This document shows, piece by piece, positions 25,155 through 38,516 of a stretch of 64,000 bases of DNA. This DNA comes from Oncomelania hupensis (taxonomy: Eukaryota > Mollusca > Gastropoda > Littorinimorpha > Pomatiopsidae). The position numbers were made by a program, and so were the translations under genes. The DNA lies in NCBI GenBank assembly GCA_036898135.1, contig CM072512.1:24080924-24144923 (forward strand), given 5' to 3'. The notes under the pieces are model-generated. The model did no database searches. It had not been told where the DNA came from and saw only the letters and a list, made by a program, of their open reading frames with translations. Every line of letters begins with the position of its first letter. The first letter of the stretch is position 1.

Positions 25155-26052
25155 AAAATTAACTATAGTGGTAGCTTTAAACCAGCCCAGAAAAATTTAT
25201 ATGATCGTGCCTCCAAAGCTATGTTTTTTCTTTTAAGAAAAATTAGAAAGCTTATGTTACCACTAGAAATTCAAATTGACCTGTTTGAGAAAACTATAGT
25301 TCCTATTCTGTTATATGGTTCAGAGATATGGTGTCCTCAAATGAGTGACCTTGCCACTAAACTGCAACTGCGTTTTTATAAACTAATTTTAAAGCTGGGT
25401 AAGTCTACTCCTTCTCAAATGATTTTTGGTGAATTAGGACAAGTTCCTCTGGAGTTACAGGCAAAGCAAAGAATGTTAAATTTTTGGTATAAGCTTGTTC
25501 ACCCTGATAACAGTAATAAATTGTCCAGCGTTATGTACACTTTTTTGTTTCACATTGATTTGCATAAAGGTTATAAATCTTTATTCCTCGATTCAGTGCG
25601 GAAAGAGTTAAATAATCTAGGACTTGGTAATTTTTGGTTAAATCAGGGGCTAACCAATGTTATGCCTTCTGCTTCAGTGTTACGTTGAAACGCGAATGGT
25701 GCGTATGAAATGCGCACGATGTTGTGTGTGACGCGCGCGATAGATCTGTTCGTTTTATTTTGCAACGCATGCAGTAATAGAGTGTATTTATCTTTGATCT
25801 GATTTTGCGTTGATTTTAGTAGAAGCTTTGTGTAACGTTAGTGTTTTTAGTTGGTCGATATTGTTTGAGAATTTTCGGGAATTAGTTGTTTACTATCGAT
25901 CGAAGCGTGTGGATTATTCTGTTGGTTACCATGGAAGCTTCCATTCCAAATGGGGTTGTATGACGTGAGTCACGTGATGATGAAATTAATTTTGATTGGT
26001 TGTGGTGTTTTATGTAGGATTATTCTCGTTTGTTCCCGTGTATGTAGAGACT

Positions 26053-26059
26053 ATATAAG
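26053..26059 (+). promoter_or_regulatory. LTR TATA box
   Basis: TATATAAG within the solo LTR, about 100 bp before the polyadenylation signal, consistent with a U3/R boundary shortly downstream. Confidence 0.7.
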
Positions 26060-26158
26060 CGCCGCACTGTTAAAAAAGTGGAGAGTGTTGTTGTTAATAG
26101 TTGCTGTGAAAGTTGTTGAGTTGAGTTGAGAATTGTATGCAGTTGTTGATGTGTGCTG

Positions 26159-26164
26159 AATAAA
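26159..26164 (+). promoter_or_regulatory. LTR polyadenylation signal
   Basis: AATAAA in the solo LTR, 106 bp after the TATA box, as in gypsy-type LTRs. Confidence 0.7.
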
Positions 26165-27165
26165 AGCGGAAAACTTCATACGTCGACTTTGTGACTTGTA
26201 TGCTGATTGAGCAGGCTGTGTGAATAAACGAATCTGAGTTACACAACTATCAGGAATTCAAGCATCGGGGCTGAATCAGATACTGATAGAAAAACACCAA
26301 CATCAAACGGAGTGTAACATTCAGTTTTTAAGTGTACAATTAAACAACGCCTACATGATCAGTTTATTCAAGGCTGGTTCGAGGAAATAAACAATAATGA
26401 ACTTTACTATAATTATCGAATGTTTAAGCTACATTTTGAATTTGAAAAATATTTGCATGTTCTACCAACAAATCTTGCAATATCTGTTCTAAAGTTTAGG
26501 ACACTTAACCACAGAATGCCAGTGCAGAGAGGCCGATATTTTAACATTCCTAGACACGAACGTGTATGTCAAAAAAGTAAAAGTGGCGATCTTGGTGATG
26601 AGTTTCATTATTTATTTTTGTGTTCACATTTTTGTAACTCGAGAAGAGATTTATTAAAATCATATTATTATAGATATCCCAATGCCATCAAATTTCAAGA
26701 ATTATTGTCATCTAACAAAAAGTCAGAATTATTAAAGCTTGTAAGTCTTATGAAATTAATAATTAAACAAATGTAACGTTTTTATCCCATGTAAAAAATT
26801 AATAGTTCTGATGTTGACAGGTTATGTGTAATAAAAATTATTTTTGTAGTTTGTCATTGATGTGTTTAGGTTGAATTGTATTGTTAGTTATGATTCATAG
26901 TTGTTGTCCCCAATCAAGTTCTTTTTTCTTTTCCCCACTCCATACCTCCCCCTGCCACCTCCCCCCCCACTCCACTCTATCCCGCTGTATAAATAAATAG
27001 TTTAAAATTTTTATTTTATTTTTTTAATTTAAAATGTTAATTAATTATTGTGCATGCTTGTGTATATTATTTTAACCATGTCCATGTGCCCTTAATGGGT
27101 TTTTCTGGAATAAAATTTGCCTTGCCTTGCCTTGCCTTGCCTTGCCTTGCCTTGCCTTGCCTTGA

Positions 27166-28754
27166 CTTAACTTACATAGGTAAAAAAAGGCTGAACGTTG
27201 GAGGCTTGAAGCCGTAGTGCAGGGTCTAAGTAGCCTCTCGTGACATGTACCCCAGCCCTGGCTGACGTTAGTTTAATTCTGACATTACAAACTATTTGGT
27301 GCATGTATGCTGGACTTCGGTAGTCGTCGCCTTAAGCAGTTCTTTGGCTTAGTAAGCGCACTATATGAAATGGGATCCTAAACCTTAACTTTCTTTTGAA
27401 TGTGTATTCCGGTACAGCTCTGATGTTTAGTTGTGTTATCACCACACCCGTATCCCATAATTGCTTATATAACAACACAGTGGGCTAAATATATTCACGA
27501 TAGCGATCATCAGCTTTAAGCGGAGAACGTCGAAATGAATAAATCATGCATCATATCCCCGTAGTTTATGGACATGCATGCAGCTCTTTACAATAAGGGT
27601 ATCGTATTGTGTCATCTAGGTATTATACGGTCCAACTACCCTCTTCTCTTTCTTTTTTACCCTTCCCACGTCTCATCCCCTTGCCTTTGACCCTCCCTTT
27701 CACCCGCTCCCCCATCTCCCCCTCCACACACACGCCTTATTAGAAGACGTAAAGAGAAATCTCCGATCTCGTAAAACATAGGTTTATGAAATAAATTTTT
27801 AGATTTCAACTGGCTTGTAACTGTTGACGAAGCGTTTTAAGCAAAATACAAGTATATAGTTTTTTTGGGTATATGTTTTAATCTGGCGTGTTTTATCTTC
27901 TTGAACTCTTTTTATTACTTGTCTTCTCATATAGGTTTACATCTTACCGTCTTGCGCTGTGGTTTTGTGCAAGATGAAGGGGGGGAACCCCCAACACCTT
28001 ACAAGCCAAAGGCCTGCTAAAGAAACACTGTAGCACTCCATAAGAATAGAAATAGAGATATCTCCCGTCTCTCTGCAAAACATAGGCATGCTGCATCTTA
28101 ACCCCGTATTGCGCTCTGGTTTTGTGCAAAGATACAGAAGATGAGGGAGAGGGAGCAAGACATAAAATGCCTGAGCACGAATCAAACCTCACAAAGACGT
28201 CTTCGCTGATGGGAAAGCCCTTCAATCAAAACTCCCTAGAGGCCCGGGGAGCCTCTCCTTTCCTTTTCCACGAGTTGATATCATCGTCAGTCGCCTCTTC
28301 CACTCTTTGCTGTCTCCTCTATTGAATCTATTGAATCTTCCTTTGTCTGTTGTCCTCAATAACAAGACTTGCGCAGCAAGCATTCAGATTATGATACAGC
28401 TGTCCAGCGAATCAACCATTGCTACATATATCTGGTCGCATCGCATACTAGACGAATAGAGATAGTTTCATTACTATCTGGGAGGATCACAGACACCCAA
28501 AAACATTGAAAATTCTTACACACTCGAATATGATCTTAGGGGAATTTACTGATCTACATTACTGGGGTTAAGATTCTCTGATGAGTTTGTAAGCAGCTTA
28601 ATAATCGTCGGTGCCTCTGATAACATTACTATCTTCGCTGGCAGAGGAACCTCACGTGCTGTCATTGAGCCTCACTCCAGACTACAGGCACAGCCTTGTT
28701 TCCCTTGCTAATCCACAGCAGCACGCTGGGGTTTGTTGGTCTTTCTCCGCTGCG
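27166..28754. other. No gene; diverged duplicated segment
   Basis: The segment CTTGCGCTGTGGTTTTGTGCAAGAT (27,949-27,973) recurs in altered form at about 28,107-28,131, each near an AAAACATAGG motif (about 27,773 and 28,076). No coding family is seen. Confidence 0.4.
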
Positions 28755-28768
28755 TTTGTTTGTGGTTC

Positions 28769-29782
28769 AATTCAATTCAATTATTTTATTTAACGTCTCT
28801 TCACTTGCTGAGTGATATTAGACCAAAACACTTTCTCTCGCACAGACAAACAAACACAAAAATGCGTAGACAATACAATAAATAAATAACATTCTATAAC
28901 AATTTGTTGATCAGAGATTCACTAATGGTAGCAGCAACGTCAACTATTACATGATGATGTAATAAAGAATCTAATGGTTTGTTGTTGTCAATCACTATTT
29001 GTTTTTCTTTATATGTGTTAAGCAACACAGGACATTGTCGTACAATGTGTTCCACAGATAATCGTTGCGAGCAAACACAAAATATTCTTAGAAAACTTGG
29101 TATTCCACGAATTCACCCTCAATTTGTGAATAATCCTACTTATGTGTCTTGAACAAATAAAGTCTGGAGCTCTACAGCTTAAAGCTGAACGCATGTAATT
29201 TTCAATTACAGATATCATTTCATGAGCAGGGAGCTCAAGTTCAGGATGCTGAAATATGCATTTAACTTTCTGTGCTCCCTTCTTGGTCAGAATATCTACT
29301 TTTTCGTTCCAGAAGAGACCACAGTGGGATGGAACCCAACAAAAATAGACATCAGTTCCTCTTGTCCGCAAAAAATGAATTAATGCTTTAATTTCAAATA
29401 AATAATCAGAACGATTCTTACAATGCCACTTTTGCAATGAATGAAGAACAGCTTTGGAATCAACACATAATACAATTTGAAAAAACGTAATAGGGTACAG
29501 AAATCTATTGCAATGCCTTTAGTATGGCAAACATATTAAGACATTTTTACCAATATAAAAAGATTTCTCAAATTTTAAATCAGGTATAACAATGCCAGCA
29601 CCAGCTTCAGACGATTCTAAAACAGACCCATCTGTATATATTTTAAAGTGATTTTTACATGTAGTAGATAAATGCTCCCTAAAGTCACTCACCAACTGAT
29701 TGATATTTTTAGATTTTGTTGTTAAAGTAAAATCAATATCAATGTTTGCACCTAAGGGCTCCCAAGAAGGAATTGTAGGAAA
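28769..29782 (-). mobile_element. RNase H-bearing LINE, 5'-truncated
   Basis: Minus-strand LINE 3' part with 14-bp TSDs TTTGTTTGTGGTTC (28,755-28,768 and 29,783-29,796). It codes for an RNase H domain: KIYTDGS with its first catalytic Asp, then LCVDSKAVLHSLQKW, then CWVPSHCGLFWNEKVD, matching the WVPSH-G-x-x-GNExAD core. RNase H downstream of RT is found in I-like LINEs, where it removes RNA from the hybrid. A frameshift near 29,480-29,520 splits the domain into two frames. The 3' end is TTAAATAAAATAATTGAA followed by TTGAA repeats. A related 3' end lies near 35,520. Confidence 0.85.
29018..29437 (-). pseudogene. RNase H domain C-terminal half plus LINE tail
   Basis: Frame of 139 codons. The first ~50 residues hold the end of RNase H (WVPSHCGLFWNEKVDILTKK). 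The canonical Gly-Asn-Glu is changed to Phe-Trp-Asn-Glu and the final Ala-Asp to Val-Asp. A His/Cys-containing tail (CSRHISRIIHKLRVNSWNTK) follows. The N-terminal half of the domain lies in another frame at 29,519-29,782, so the gene is broken. Confidence 0.75.
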
Positions 29783-29796
29783 TTTGTTTGTGGTTC

Positions 29797-31589
29797 GCAT
29801 ATGGCTGTATTCTAATGGCGGGAAAGCAATTTACTGTTAATAAAGCAGACGACCATTAGAGCGCTCGGACACGACATTTAGATTCAAATGTCGCAAATAT
29901 AACAAACACACCAAAAAGACTGTATGAAGCAAATAGTCATCTTTTAGCGTGGATTAGACTTTTTTTTATCTCGCAGTTTTGATCTGGACCTCAGATTCAC
30001 TTTAAGCAAAAAAGAAGTATTCAAAGCCTTTCTGGAAGGATACTACAAGATTAATCTGTTGGGATCACAGACATCAAAATATTCTATGACTATCTTGTAG
30101 GATCACAGATATAAGCATTGCAGTATTCCATGACCCTCTGGCTGGTTGCACGTGAGGTATAAGTCGTGTGCATCACGTCCGAGTTATTTGCAGGGTATTG
30201 TCTCCCTCGCTGGAATCCCGGGTGAATAGACAGTATAGTTTTTATTATTTAGTATCAAGTTTGCTTATCACTTGGGTTCTCTGTCAGTGCAACACCTAAA
30301 TTGTAGTACTACGGAGATTAATGATGGGAGATTCTGAATCGCCGATCTTGCATTAGAGGATCGAAAGGAGCAATCCGTTAGATGAGCACCCCTCTTGGTT
30401 CCACATTGCTATTAAAGCTTGGGTTCAAGTCTGACATCAGTCAGCGCCTGAACAGTTTCTTGCGCAGATAAGTGCGCTCTACAAAAGAGCATTTTTTAGT
30501 TTTTACACACGGCTCATCAGCTGATCGAGCGTTGACCCATAGGAATTCCGCTCATACTGCCAAATATGTTTCAAATTAAACTAATCTGTAATCAATGATC
30601 CTACCTGTAAAATTTGAACTTTTAAACATCTGATGGCCACTCTCTATTCTCTTTTCAAACGGGAAAGAGCGCATGGACTTTATCCGTGGAAAGGTGCGCT
30701 GTACAAGACTACGTCTTCGTCGTCAGCATCATCAACTAACGAAATAGGTTCCCTGGGACGTCGACTTCCTCGATCCATCGCTTTAGCGGTGCTGTTAGGG
30801 ATTAAGCACGCTGTACAAAAATTACCGGGACAGCTATATACTGACCTATTATTGAGTTGAGACTGCCCAGTAGCCTACCACTAAAACAGGTCATGCCCTG
30901 CTGTCAGAGAAAAGGAGAAAGATGGCAGTAAGTAGGGAGGGACAGGAAGCGAAGAGGAATCCAGCGGGGGAGCAGGAAGGGCGGAGGAGCAATGCTAGTG
31001 AAATTGACACAAGAGGTGCGGACACCGGCCCGTGCGTAACCATGGCAACGTCACGATTGACGGCAACTGGCACGTGACGGATATCTGTGCTTTCCTATCC
31101 TTAACACAAAGTGCGGAGAAGATCGCTTGGTGTCGTTTCCTCATTCTGCTGGGACCAGCTCCAGCGGCTTATCGGTCGCAGACTCGCTCATAACTGTAAT
31201 CTGAGAGTGAAAAACAAAACAAAAAAACACACAGAAAGAAGAAGGAAGAGAGACGAAAAAAAAATAATAAAGAGAAGTGAAGGAGGAAATTTCTTGACCA
31301 CACTTGTTTATAACAATAATTTCTTGCATAAGAATTAGGAGGTATAGATGACGAAAGCGAGGAGGAGGAAGAAGAAGATGAGGAGGTTAAACTTTGATCT
31401 ACAGAAGCCGAAGATGATGGTAGGAGGAGCAGACGCTGCAAGGGAAAGAGGCAGAGAAGCAGGATCAGGAGGAAGAAATGGTGCACTCACGCGAAGTGAT
31501 AGTAATAAAATGAATCTTTTCTTACATTGAGAGAGATTGAGTAGATTAAAGTAAAATACATTACAGGTGACGACGGGACAGTTTTGACG
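29797..31589. other. No gene recognised
   Basis: GGATCACAGA occurs at 28,482, 30,061 and 30,101, hinting at an old dispersed repeat. The 75-codon frame at 30,633-30,860 has no recognised family. Purine-rich GA patches lie at 31,225-31,280 and 31,350-31,470. Confidence 0.4.
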
Positions 31590-31690
31590 ATGACAATGAT
31601 GATGATGATGATGATAATGATGACGATGATGATAATGATGATGACGACGACGACGATGTTCATGATGATCATGATGATCATGATTACGCT
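31590..31690 (+). repeat. GAT-rich microsatellite
   Basis: Interrupted GAT and GAC units over about 100 bp, including TCATGATCATGATGATCATGA palindromes near 31,658-31,682. Confidence 0.8.
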
Positions 31691-32729
31691 GGTGTTGATA
31701 AGGTCAACGACGAATAAGCGGAAGAAGAAGCACTTGTAGCTTGTAAAACAAACCAAAAAATGCAACGAATGCGACGATGGCGAGAAGGACGATGATGACG
31801 ACGACGACAACAGTGACGATTATAATTATATGTTGGAAGTTGTGAAGTTCAATTTATCTGGAAAACTAAACATTTGTAAAATGATGTTAGTGTGAGGTAA
31901 AGTACAGCATGAAGATTAGAAGTCTACGCATTGATAACCGTAAGGACGGCAAAAGCTAACGACGACAAAAAGAGCGAAATATCGGCAGGTTTTCAAAGGA
32001 AATATGGCAAATAACCAATAGTTCAATAGTTAAAACAAAGTAAACAAGCTCACAAAACAGCGATATAATATATTTGGTGTGCCTTTTCTCGCTCTTTTTT
32101 TGTGTGTGTGGCAAGATTGCTATTTGACGACTGTTTCTATAAAGTTAAAAAAAAGTGTATGATCCTTTGGCATTTTGCTATATCCAAAATATTGATTCAA
32201 TTTGTAATATTGAATTTCTCAACTTTTTTTTAAAGGGCAGCAGCAGCAGCTATATGAAAGAAAGTGCTCATGAATCTGCACATTGACAGATAGAAAATAA
32301 TATTTTTATTGCTTTTTCCCGAAGTATCCGGCTTCAATTTCTGGATGAGTTTGCAGAATTAAAAATAAAATCACGACTCCTCTCATCATACCCCTTCCCC
32401 TACCCCCCTAACCCCTCTCCACCCCGCGTGTTCTCACACAGGCACACACACACATATTCTCGCAAACGCGCACTTTTCACACACACACACACACACACAC
32501 GCGCGCGCACACGCACACATACACGTATACACACATACACACAGAGAGATTGGGAAAACCAGACATTATGCTGTCTAGGGTGAAAACACAATGACACTGA
32601 TTCCGGCTAAAATAAATAAATAAAATAAAATAAAGACACTTGAATCTGTCATTTCTAAAAGGCATGCAATGTAGGAATTGTTTCTCGAGGAGGGGATTCT
32701 CAAACTGTAATCTAAAGGGTTGATATGTC
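31691..32729. other. No gene; CA-rich patches
   Basis: CA units at 32,438-32,545 with CGCG interruptions, a possible Z-DNA-forming tract. The rest is unassigned. Confidence 0.45.
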
Positions 32730-32738
32730 ATCTTCTTC

Positions 32739-32804
<66 letters not shown>

Positions 32805-32987
32805 TTCTTCTTCTTCTTCTTCTTCTTCTTCTTCTTCTTCTTCTTCTTCTTCGTTGACGTCGTCATTGTCATCTCCATCGTCATTCGTCATCTTTCTCTT
32901 CTGCTTCTTCTCATCTGCCTTTTATTAGTTTTGATTGTTCTCATTCTTCTTCTTTTCTCTTTGTTTCTTCTTCTTCTTCTTCTTCTT

Positions 32988-33018
<31 letters not shown>
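32730..33018 (+). repeat. (CAT)n-(CTT)n arrays
   Basis: CAT array 32,740-32,803 switching to CTT 32,804-32,852, then a second CTT array at 32,967-33,016. Poly-Ser, Leu and Phe frames are artefacts. Confidence 0.9.
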
Positions 33019-33246
33019 TTCTTCTTTTTCTTCTTCGTCCTTCCTCGGCGGCGGCGCTTATCCTTCTTCATTATCTTCCTCTTCGTCGTCGTTTTTCTTC
33101 CTTTCCTTTTCCCTTCCCCTCTCCCCGTGTATGGCGTCCGTCATATTAAAAGATACGTTTTAGCATTCTTTGTTTACTTTTTGCTTAATGTCAATTGTCC
33201 TGTATACACAACGTCATGTCTTATAGGACGTAAAGTAAAGACTTTG

Positions 33247-33249
33247 CTT

Positions 33250-33318
<69 letters not shown>
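33247..33318 (+). repeat. (ACT)n microsatellite
   Basis: About 23 ACT units. Confidence 0.95.
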
Positions 33319-33580
33319 TAACATCGTCCGTTGAAAGTGCACCCAGAAAAAGACATGAGACGACTTCGAAGGTCTCTAAGTTATATTTTACTTAATTCTA
33401 TTATTTAACATGCCATTGTTTTATATTTTTAAGTGTTATTTCTGTCTAACAGATTATCACATACCCCAAAATAAGATGATAAGAGATTTTAAAGACAATA
33501 GTCTCTCAATAAATGCAGTTCAGCTAGATCTATTTGATAAAATAACCTTCCGCACACACATCAATAATCAACACAATCAT
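33319..33580. other. No gene recognised
   Basis: Short unique AT-rich stretch between microsatellites. Confidence 0.4.
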
Positions 33581-33586
33581 TATCAT

Positions 33587-33617
<31 letters not shown>

Positions 33618-33730
33618 AGCAGAAGCAAAACAGCAGCTGCATTATTATCATCATCTTTGTCGTAATCGTATGTTTTTGTCGAGCTTGTTCCTACGCTTCA
33701 GTATTATAACAGTATTAGTAATAGTCATCG

Positions 33731-33813
<83 letters not shown>

Positions 33814-33860
33814 GTCATCATCGTCTTCATCAACAACGACAACAACATCAACAACAACAA
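33581..33860 (+). repeat. (CAT)n, (CAG)n and (CAA)n arrays
   Basis: CAT 33,581-33,606, CAG 33,606-33,623, CAT 33,728-33,813, then CAA units to 33,860. Confidence 0.9.
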
Positions 33861-33977
33861 CAAAACAACGGAAAAAAAAGCTGGCTGCTAAATTCTAAGG
33901 TTTATTACCATAACCGACAAATAAATAATCGTAACGAGATTAGATGAAATAACTGGTCAGATAGAGAGGAAGTGAAT

Positions 33978-34946
<969 letters not shown>

Positions 34947-34994
<48 letters not shown>

Positions 34995-35105
34995 TTCTTC
35001 TTCTTCTTCTTCTTCTTCTTCTTCTTCTTCTTCATCGTCTTCGTCGTCGTCTTCGTCTTCTTCTTCTTCTCCTCCTCCTCCTCTTCCTCCTTCTTCGTCT
35101 TCCTT
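34947..35105 (+). repeat. (CAT)n-(CTT)n array
   Basis: CAT 34,949-34,993, then CTT 34,994-35,033 and mixed GTC/CTT/CCT units. Acidic poly-Glu/Asp frames on the minus strand are artefacts. Confidence 0.9.
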
Positions 35106-35519
35106 TAATCCGTTAAAAGATTGTATTCCACGAAACAAGAAGGAGAGAACGATGTAAAGCTTATAAAAGCTTCAAAAGGGTAAAGGTGCATGGAAGGAGC
35201 ACGCACATAGGCTCAATCTGTAACAACCTCCCATTCATCCTTCACAATGGCCAAACAAAACGGGAACACATTTTTCCTTCTTTGCACCGTGTTTGCATTT
35301 GCAAACCGTTAGCACAACAGAACAAATGCAAACACACCTTAAGGTCAGGGAGACAAGACTGCGTGCATGGCAAAGCAAAGCAACTTGAAAAAACCTCTCC
35401 ATAACGCAAAGGCGTACAGCGATAATTGAATAACTTCAAATGCTGATCATTTTTAGATACTGCTTGTTTAATTTCAAAAACCGTTTAGTAAACTTTCAAG
35501 TATGCATTTCAAACAGGGC

Positions 35520-35800
35520 TTTATTTTAATTTATTTTATTTAATGTCTATTCACATATGTGATATTAGGCAAATGAATGTCTAGGCAAATAAATATATTG
35601 ACAAATAAAGTTATTAGACAAACATCTGTGATTATAAACAATAACGCTTTTTTTAAGTTCAAAAAGCTTCCTTTCAAACTCTGCCATAGCCCTATTTTTT
35701 TGCCTCTGTGGATAGAGATTTCTTATATTCAAGGATCGACTATATTCAAACCAAAGAAAGAGTCTAAGCTTACATCTACCTGATCTTGTATATTTTAAGC
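35520..35800 (-). mobile_element. Possible 3' end of the RNase H LINE
   Basis: The minus strand near 35,520-35,570 reads CTAATATCAC, then GTGAATAGACATTAAATAAA, very close to the 3' end of the LINE at 28,769-29,782. The upstream part is too decayed to translate. Confidence 0.5.
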
Positions 35801-36269
35801 CTATCTAGCGATTCATTATTCTGTCGTTTATGTCTAGTTTGCTTCGCAAGCAGATGCACAACCAAATAATCAAATATAGTACGAACATATTTTAAAACAT
35901 AATTGTTTGTTACAATGCGTGTGAAATATCGGGTCGCGTTTGGTGTTTTTTTCTCAGCGAAAGCAAGGCGGCCATAATGCAGCACCATCCAGGACCATGT
36001 GGATTAGGAAGACAAATTGAATCAAGTTCCCATCAACTATGCAACACATAACCCATCTGAGTCACACAGAGTAAACCTATCTCAGATGCACGCGACAGCA
36101 TGCACCATCTTTACAGCACCTTTTACATCCCGAGGGACCTTCGACATCAGAAGGAATGCAGCTGATATATTTACCAACCATTCACCCAGGCAAACCAAGG
36201 AAGGTTTCGCTATCCAGGATTCCAGGGTCCAGAACCACAGACCACGGAAAAGAGACTAACTGGGCATGG
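35801..36269. other. No gene recognised
   Basis: Unique sequence; an 80-codon frame at 36,017-36,259 has no recognisable domain. Confidence 0.4.
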
Positions 36270-38010
36270 AATTCTTTTTTTAAAATATTTATTTTCACCA
36301 CTTTTAGCTAAATAGTCTAATCTTTATTTAGAAACATTTTTTTTAATAAATAATTTGATTGCAAACAATGTAATTTTCTCTAAATCATATATTTTGTCGG
36401 CAAATAACTTATTATTTACCTAAACAATCTATTGTTTAAGTAAATAAATCATGATATACGTAAATAAGACATTGCTGCCAAATAAGGAATTATTTACCTA
36501 CATAATGCATTGTGTAAAATAATATATTAATTAGGAATGTTTCTAAATCACCTAATAATGTTTTAGTTATATGTTGCTAAATAATGCAATATTTAAGTAA
36601 ACAATTCATTGCTTAGGGACTGCAATTTTCATTATTTAGGGGATTCGCAGATACAAGTCGTATTATTATTATGAGGCTGTGTGTAGTGATAAAGAAAATT
36701 GGAAATCGTGATTTTACGCTGTTTTGCGATTTAAAATGAGGCAGCTGTTTTTTTTTCACTCTATTTTTTACATGTGCGCAACAGTATTAATGGGGTGTCG
36801 GATAGCAAAGTAGTTGGGGCACTCGCTACTGTGTCGCAAGTTAAGCGCCGTCCAGTGCGGTTAACACTTAGATGGGTGACCGCAAAACGTGAAGCGACAA
36901 ATAACAACGCCCCCAGTTGACTCAACTGTGACTGAGTACCTACTCTCTTAAGGGTGGGGAAGGTAAAGCAGCGAGGGAGAGAGATGGGCATCACCCTCAT
37001 TACGCTGGCCCAAGACTAGTGTGATCTCCAACATCACGCTCCCCTACGGCCACAAGGCTATGGGACTACCTTTACCTTTACCAACAGTATTAATATACGA
37101 AACTGCAACGGAAACAGCTTTGGATAAGAGGGATCTATTATTTCTGTATTGGTGGGATTCCCTTCAGTGTAAATAAACCTGGAGAACTCGCAAGTTAACG
37201 GCGATCTCGTAAAAAAACAAATAGCAGAGAAGCGTTGATTCTAGTTTTTCAACAATTCAATACTCCTGCTACTGCTACTTTTTCTATATCTATCTCTGCG
37301 TTTTGAGGTTTAAAAAAATACAACAAGAAAAATACTGTTTTTTTTCTTCTGACGGAGATGCTGAAAACACTGAACACTCCGGTACAAAACTGATCTTGAC
37401 CTCTCGTTTGTGTTCGGGATGTTACAGATGTTTTATCTTCGAATGTGTAGAGTGATTTCTGTTGAAAAATAAATAATTAACACAAATTGTACATACACAA
37501 TCTCAGAAAAGACATTGCATTTAATTATAGAAAGCAGTCAAATTATAAAACCAAGTTTTCAAGCGAATGCTGGGATCCCTTAAATAATGAAAATTGCAGT
37601 TTCTAACCAATGAATAGTTTACGTGAATAATGCATTGTTTATAAATAATATATTATTTAGCAAATTGTTCAAAATAATGCATTATATGGGCAAACAAATC
37701 ATTAGTTAGGAACATTTTCAAATAATATAATATTTAACACAATCCGCTATATAATGCATTAAATAGGTTAATATTTCCATAATTAGCAACAATGCCTTAT
37801 TTACCTTTATTATTATGTGTTTACGTAAAAAATGTATGGTTTAGGTAAATAATAAGTTATTTACGGATAAAATACATTATTTAGAAAAATCTTACATTGT
37901 TTGTAAACAAATGATTATTTAGAAAATGTGCTTCTAAACAAAGATTATAAGGTGAAAGTGGTTTAAAAAAACGAGAAAAATCGCAAATAAAAATTTTACA
38001 AAGGGAATTT
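36270..38010. mobile_element. Foldback-type element with ~380-bp inverted arms
   Basis: The left arm (about 36,270-36,646) and right arm (about 37,573-37,965 or beyond) are imperfect reverse complements. For example, CCTAAATAATGAAAATTGCAG read inward on the minus strand at 36,640 matches 37,578-37,598, and GGTAAATAATAAGTTATTTGC matches GGTAAATAATAAGTTATTTAC. Both arms are built from short palindromic AAATAATGCATTATTT-like units. The ~920-bp spacer codes for nothing recognisable and holds a 5S-SINE. The exact ends and TSD could not be fixed. It resembles a foldback or long-TIR non-autonomous DNA transposon. Confidence 0.7.
36792..37081 (+). mobile_element. tRNA/5S-chimeric SINE, copy 2
   Basis: A 290-bp plus-strand copy with perfect 13-bp TSDs CAACAGTATTAAT (36,779-36,791 and 37,082-37,094). 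The head AGTAGTTGGGGCACTCGC is A-box-like. AAGTTAAGCGCCGTCC and GGTTAACACTTAGATGGG, then TGACCGC, match the 3' half of 5S rRNA. The tail is CTTTAC repeats. It sits in the spacer of the foldback element and so is younger than it. Confidence 0.9.
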
Positions 38011-38373
38011 CATATTTGGGAACCTGAAAATATATTAGTATTTGTAACACCAGCATTAAGTTTCTAAAATCTGGCCAAATCAAATAAAAATATTGACTTG
38101 AATTGAATTGAACTGAACTATCCACAGGCCCTATACAATCCGTACAGAAGACACCTGAGGATCTTAAACTTCACCAGTATTAGTAATTTGATAAGCGGGT
38201 CACATGCCTCAAAATAATTATGCAAACTAAACACCTCGATCAGTGAATGATTAACGGCTGATTCTTGCGAGAGATGTAAAAGAGAAACATTGTCAAAGCA
38301 AAGAAAAAAACGATAGGTTCTTGTTGGACAGCTTGGAAGCAAGTAATTTTTGTGTTACAATTTTGTTTTCGTA
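38011..38373. other. No gene; TTGAA-type short tail
   Basis: CAAATAAAAATATTGACTTGAATTGAATTGAAC at 38,079-38,111 looks like a LINE 3' end with TTGAA units in plus orientation, but no coding part is recognised upstream. Confidence 0.35.
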
Positions 38374-38516
38374 GGAGGACAGAGAAAGATAGAGTATGCT
38401 GGTTAAACGATCATCTGTGGTGCCCCTACGACCTCTGGGTTACGGGATAGGATAGGATAGGATAGGATAGGATAGGATAGGATAGGATAGGATAGGATAG
38501 GATAGGATAGGATAGG
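38374..38516 (+). mobile_element. RTE-like LINE 3' end, copy 5
   Basis: Only the last ~70 bp of the LINE (AGGACAGAGAAAGAT, then GGTTAAACGATCATCTG) and a long tail of about fourteen GGATA units (38,447-38,516). An extreme 5' truncation. Confidence 0.85.

Larger units (their letters stand above)
25678..26319 (+). mobile_element. Solo LTR of an LTR retrotransposon
   Basis: A 642-bp insertion starting TGTTACG and ending GTGTAACA, the TG...CA form of LTRs, with a 5-bp TSD TTCAG (25,673-25,677 and 26,320-26,324). It has a TATA box (26,053-26,059) and a polyadenylation signal (26,159-26,164) in the right order. It sits inside a LINE frame that resumes exactly after it. Solo LTRs come from recombination between the two LTRs of a full element. 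Orientation follows the TATA and AATAAA signals. The parent family is unknown. Confidence 0.92.
25155..27165 (+). mobile_element. Non-LTR retrotransposon 3' part, split by a solo LTR
   Basis: The upstream half reads ASKAMFFLLRKIRKLMLP, DLFEKTIVPILLYGSEIW and ELGQVPLELQAKQRMLNFWY, typical of the region after the RT in Jockey/I-like LINEs. The downstream half (26,330-26,776) continues LNHRMPVQRGRYFNIPRHER and GDLGDEFHYLFLCSHF, a Cys/His-containing C-terminus, and stops with TAA at 26,774-26,776. The 3' UTR ends TTTCTGGAATAAAATTTG plus nine CCTTG units (27,118-27,163). The solo LTR at 25,678-26,319 interrupts the frame. The 5' half of the element, including RT, is absent. Clade not assigned with certainty. 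Confidence 0.85.

Noticed and set aside
32477..33356. Poly-Ser, Leu, Phe and Met/Lys frames
   Set aside because: Translations of CAT, CTT and ACT arrays.
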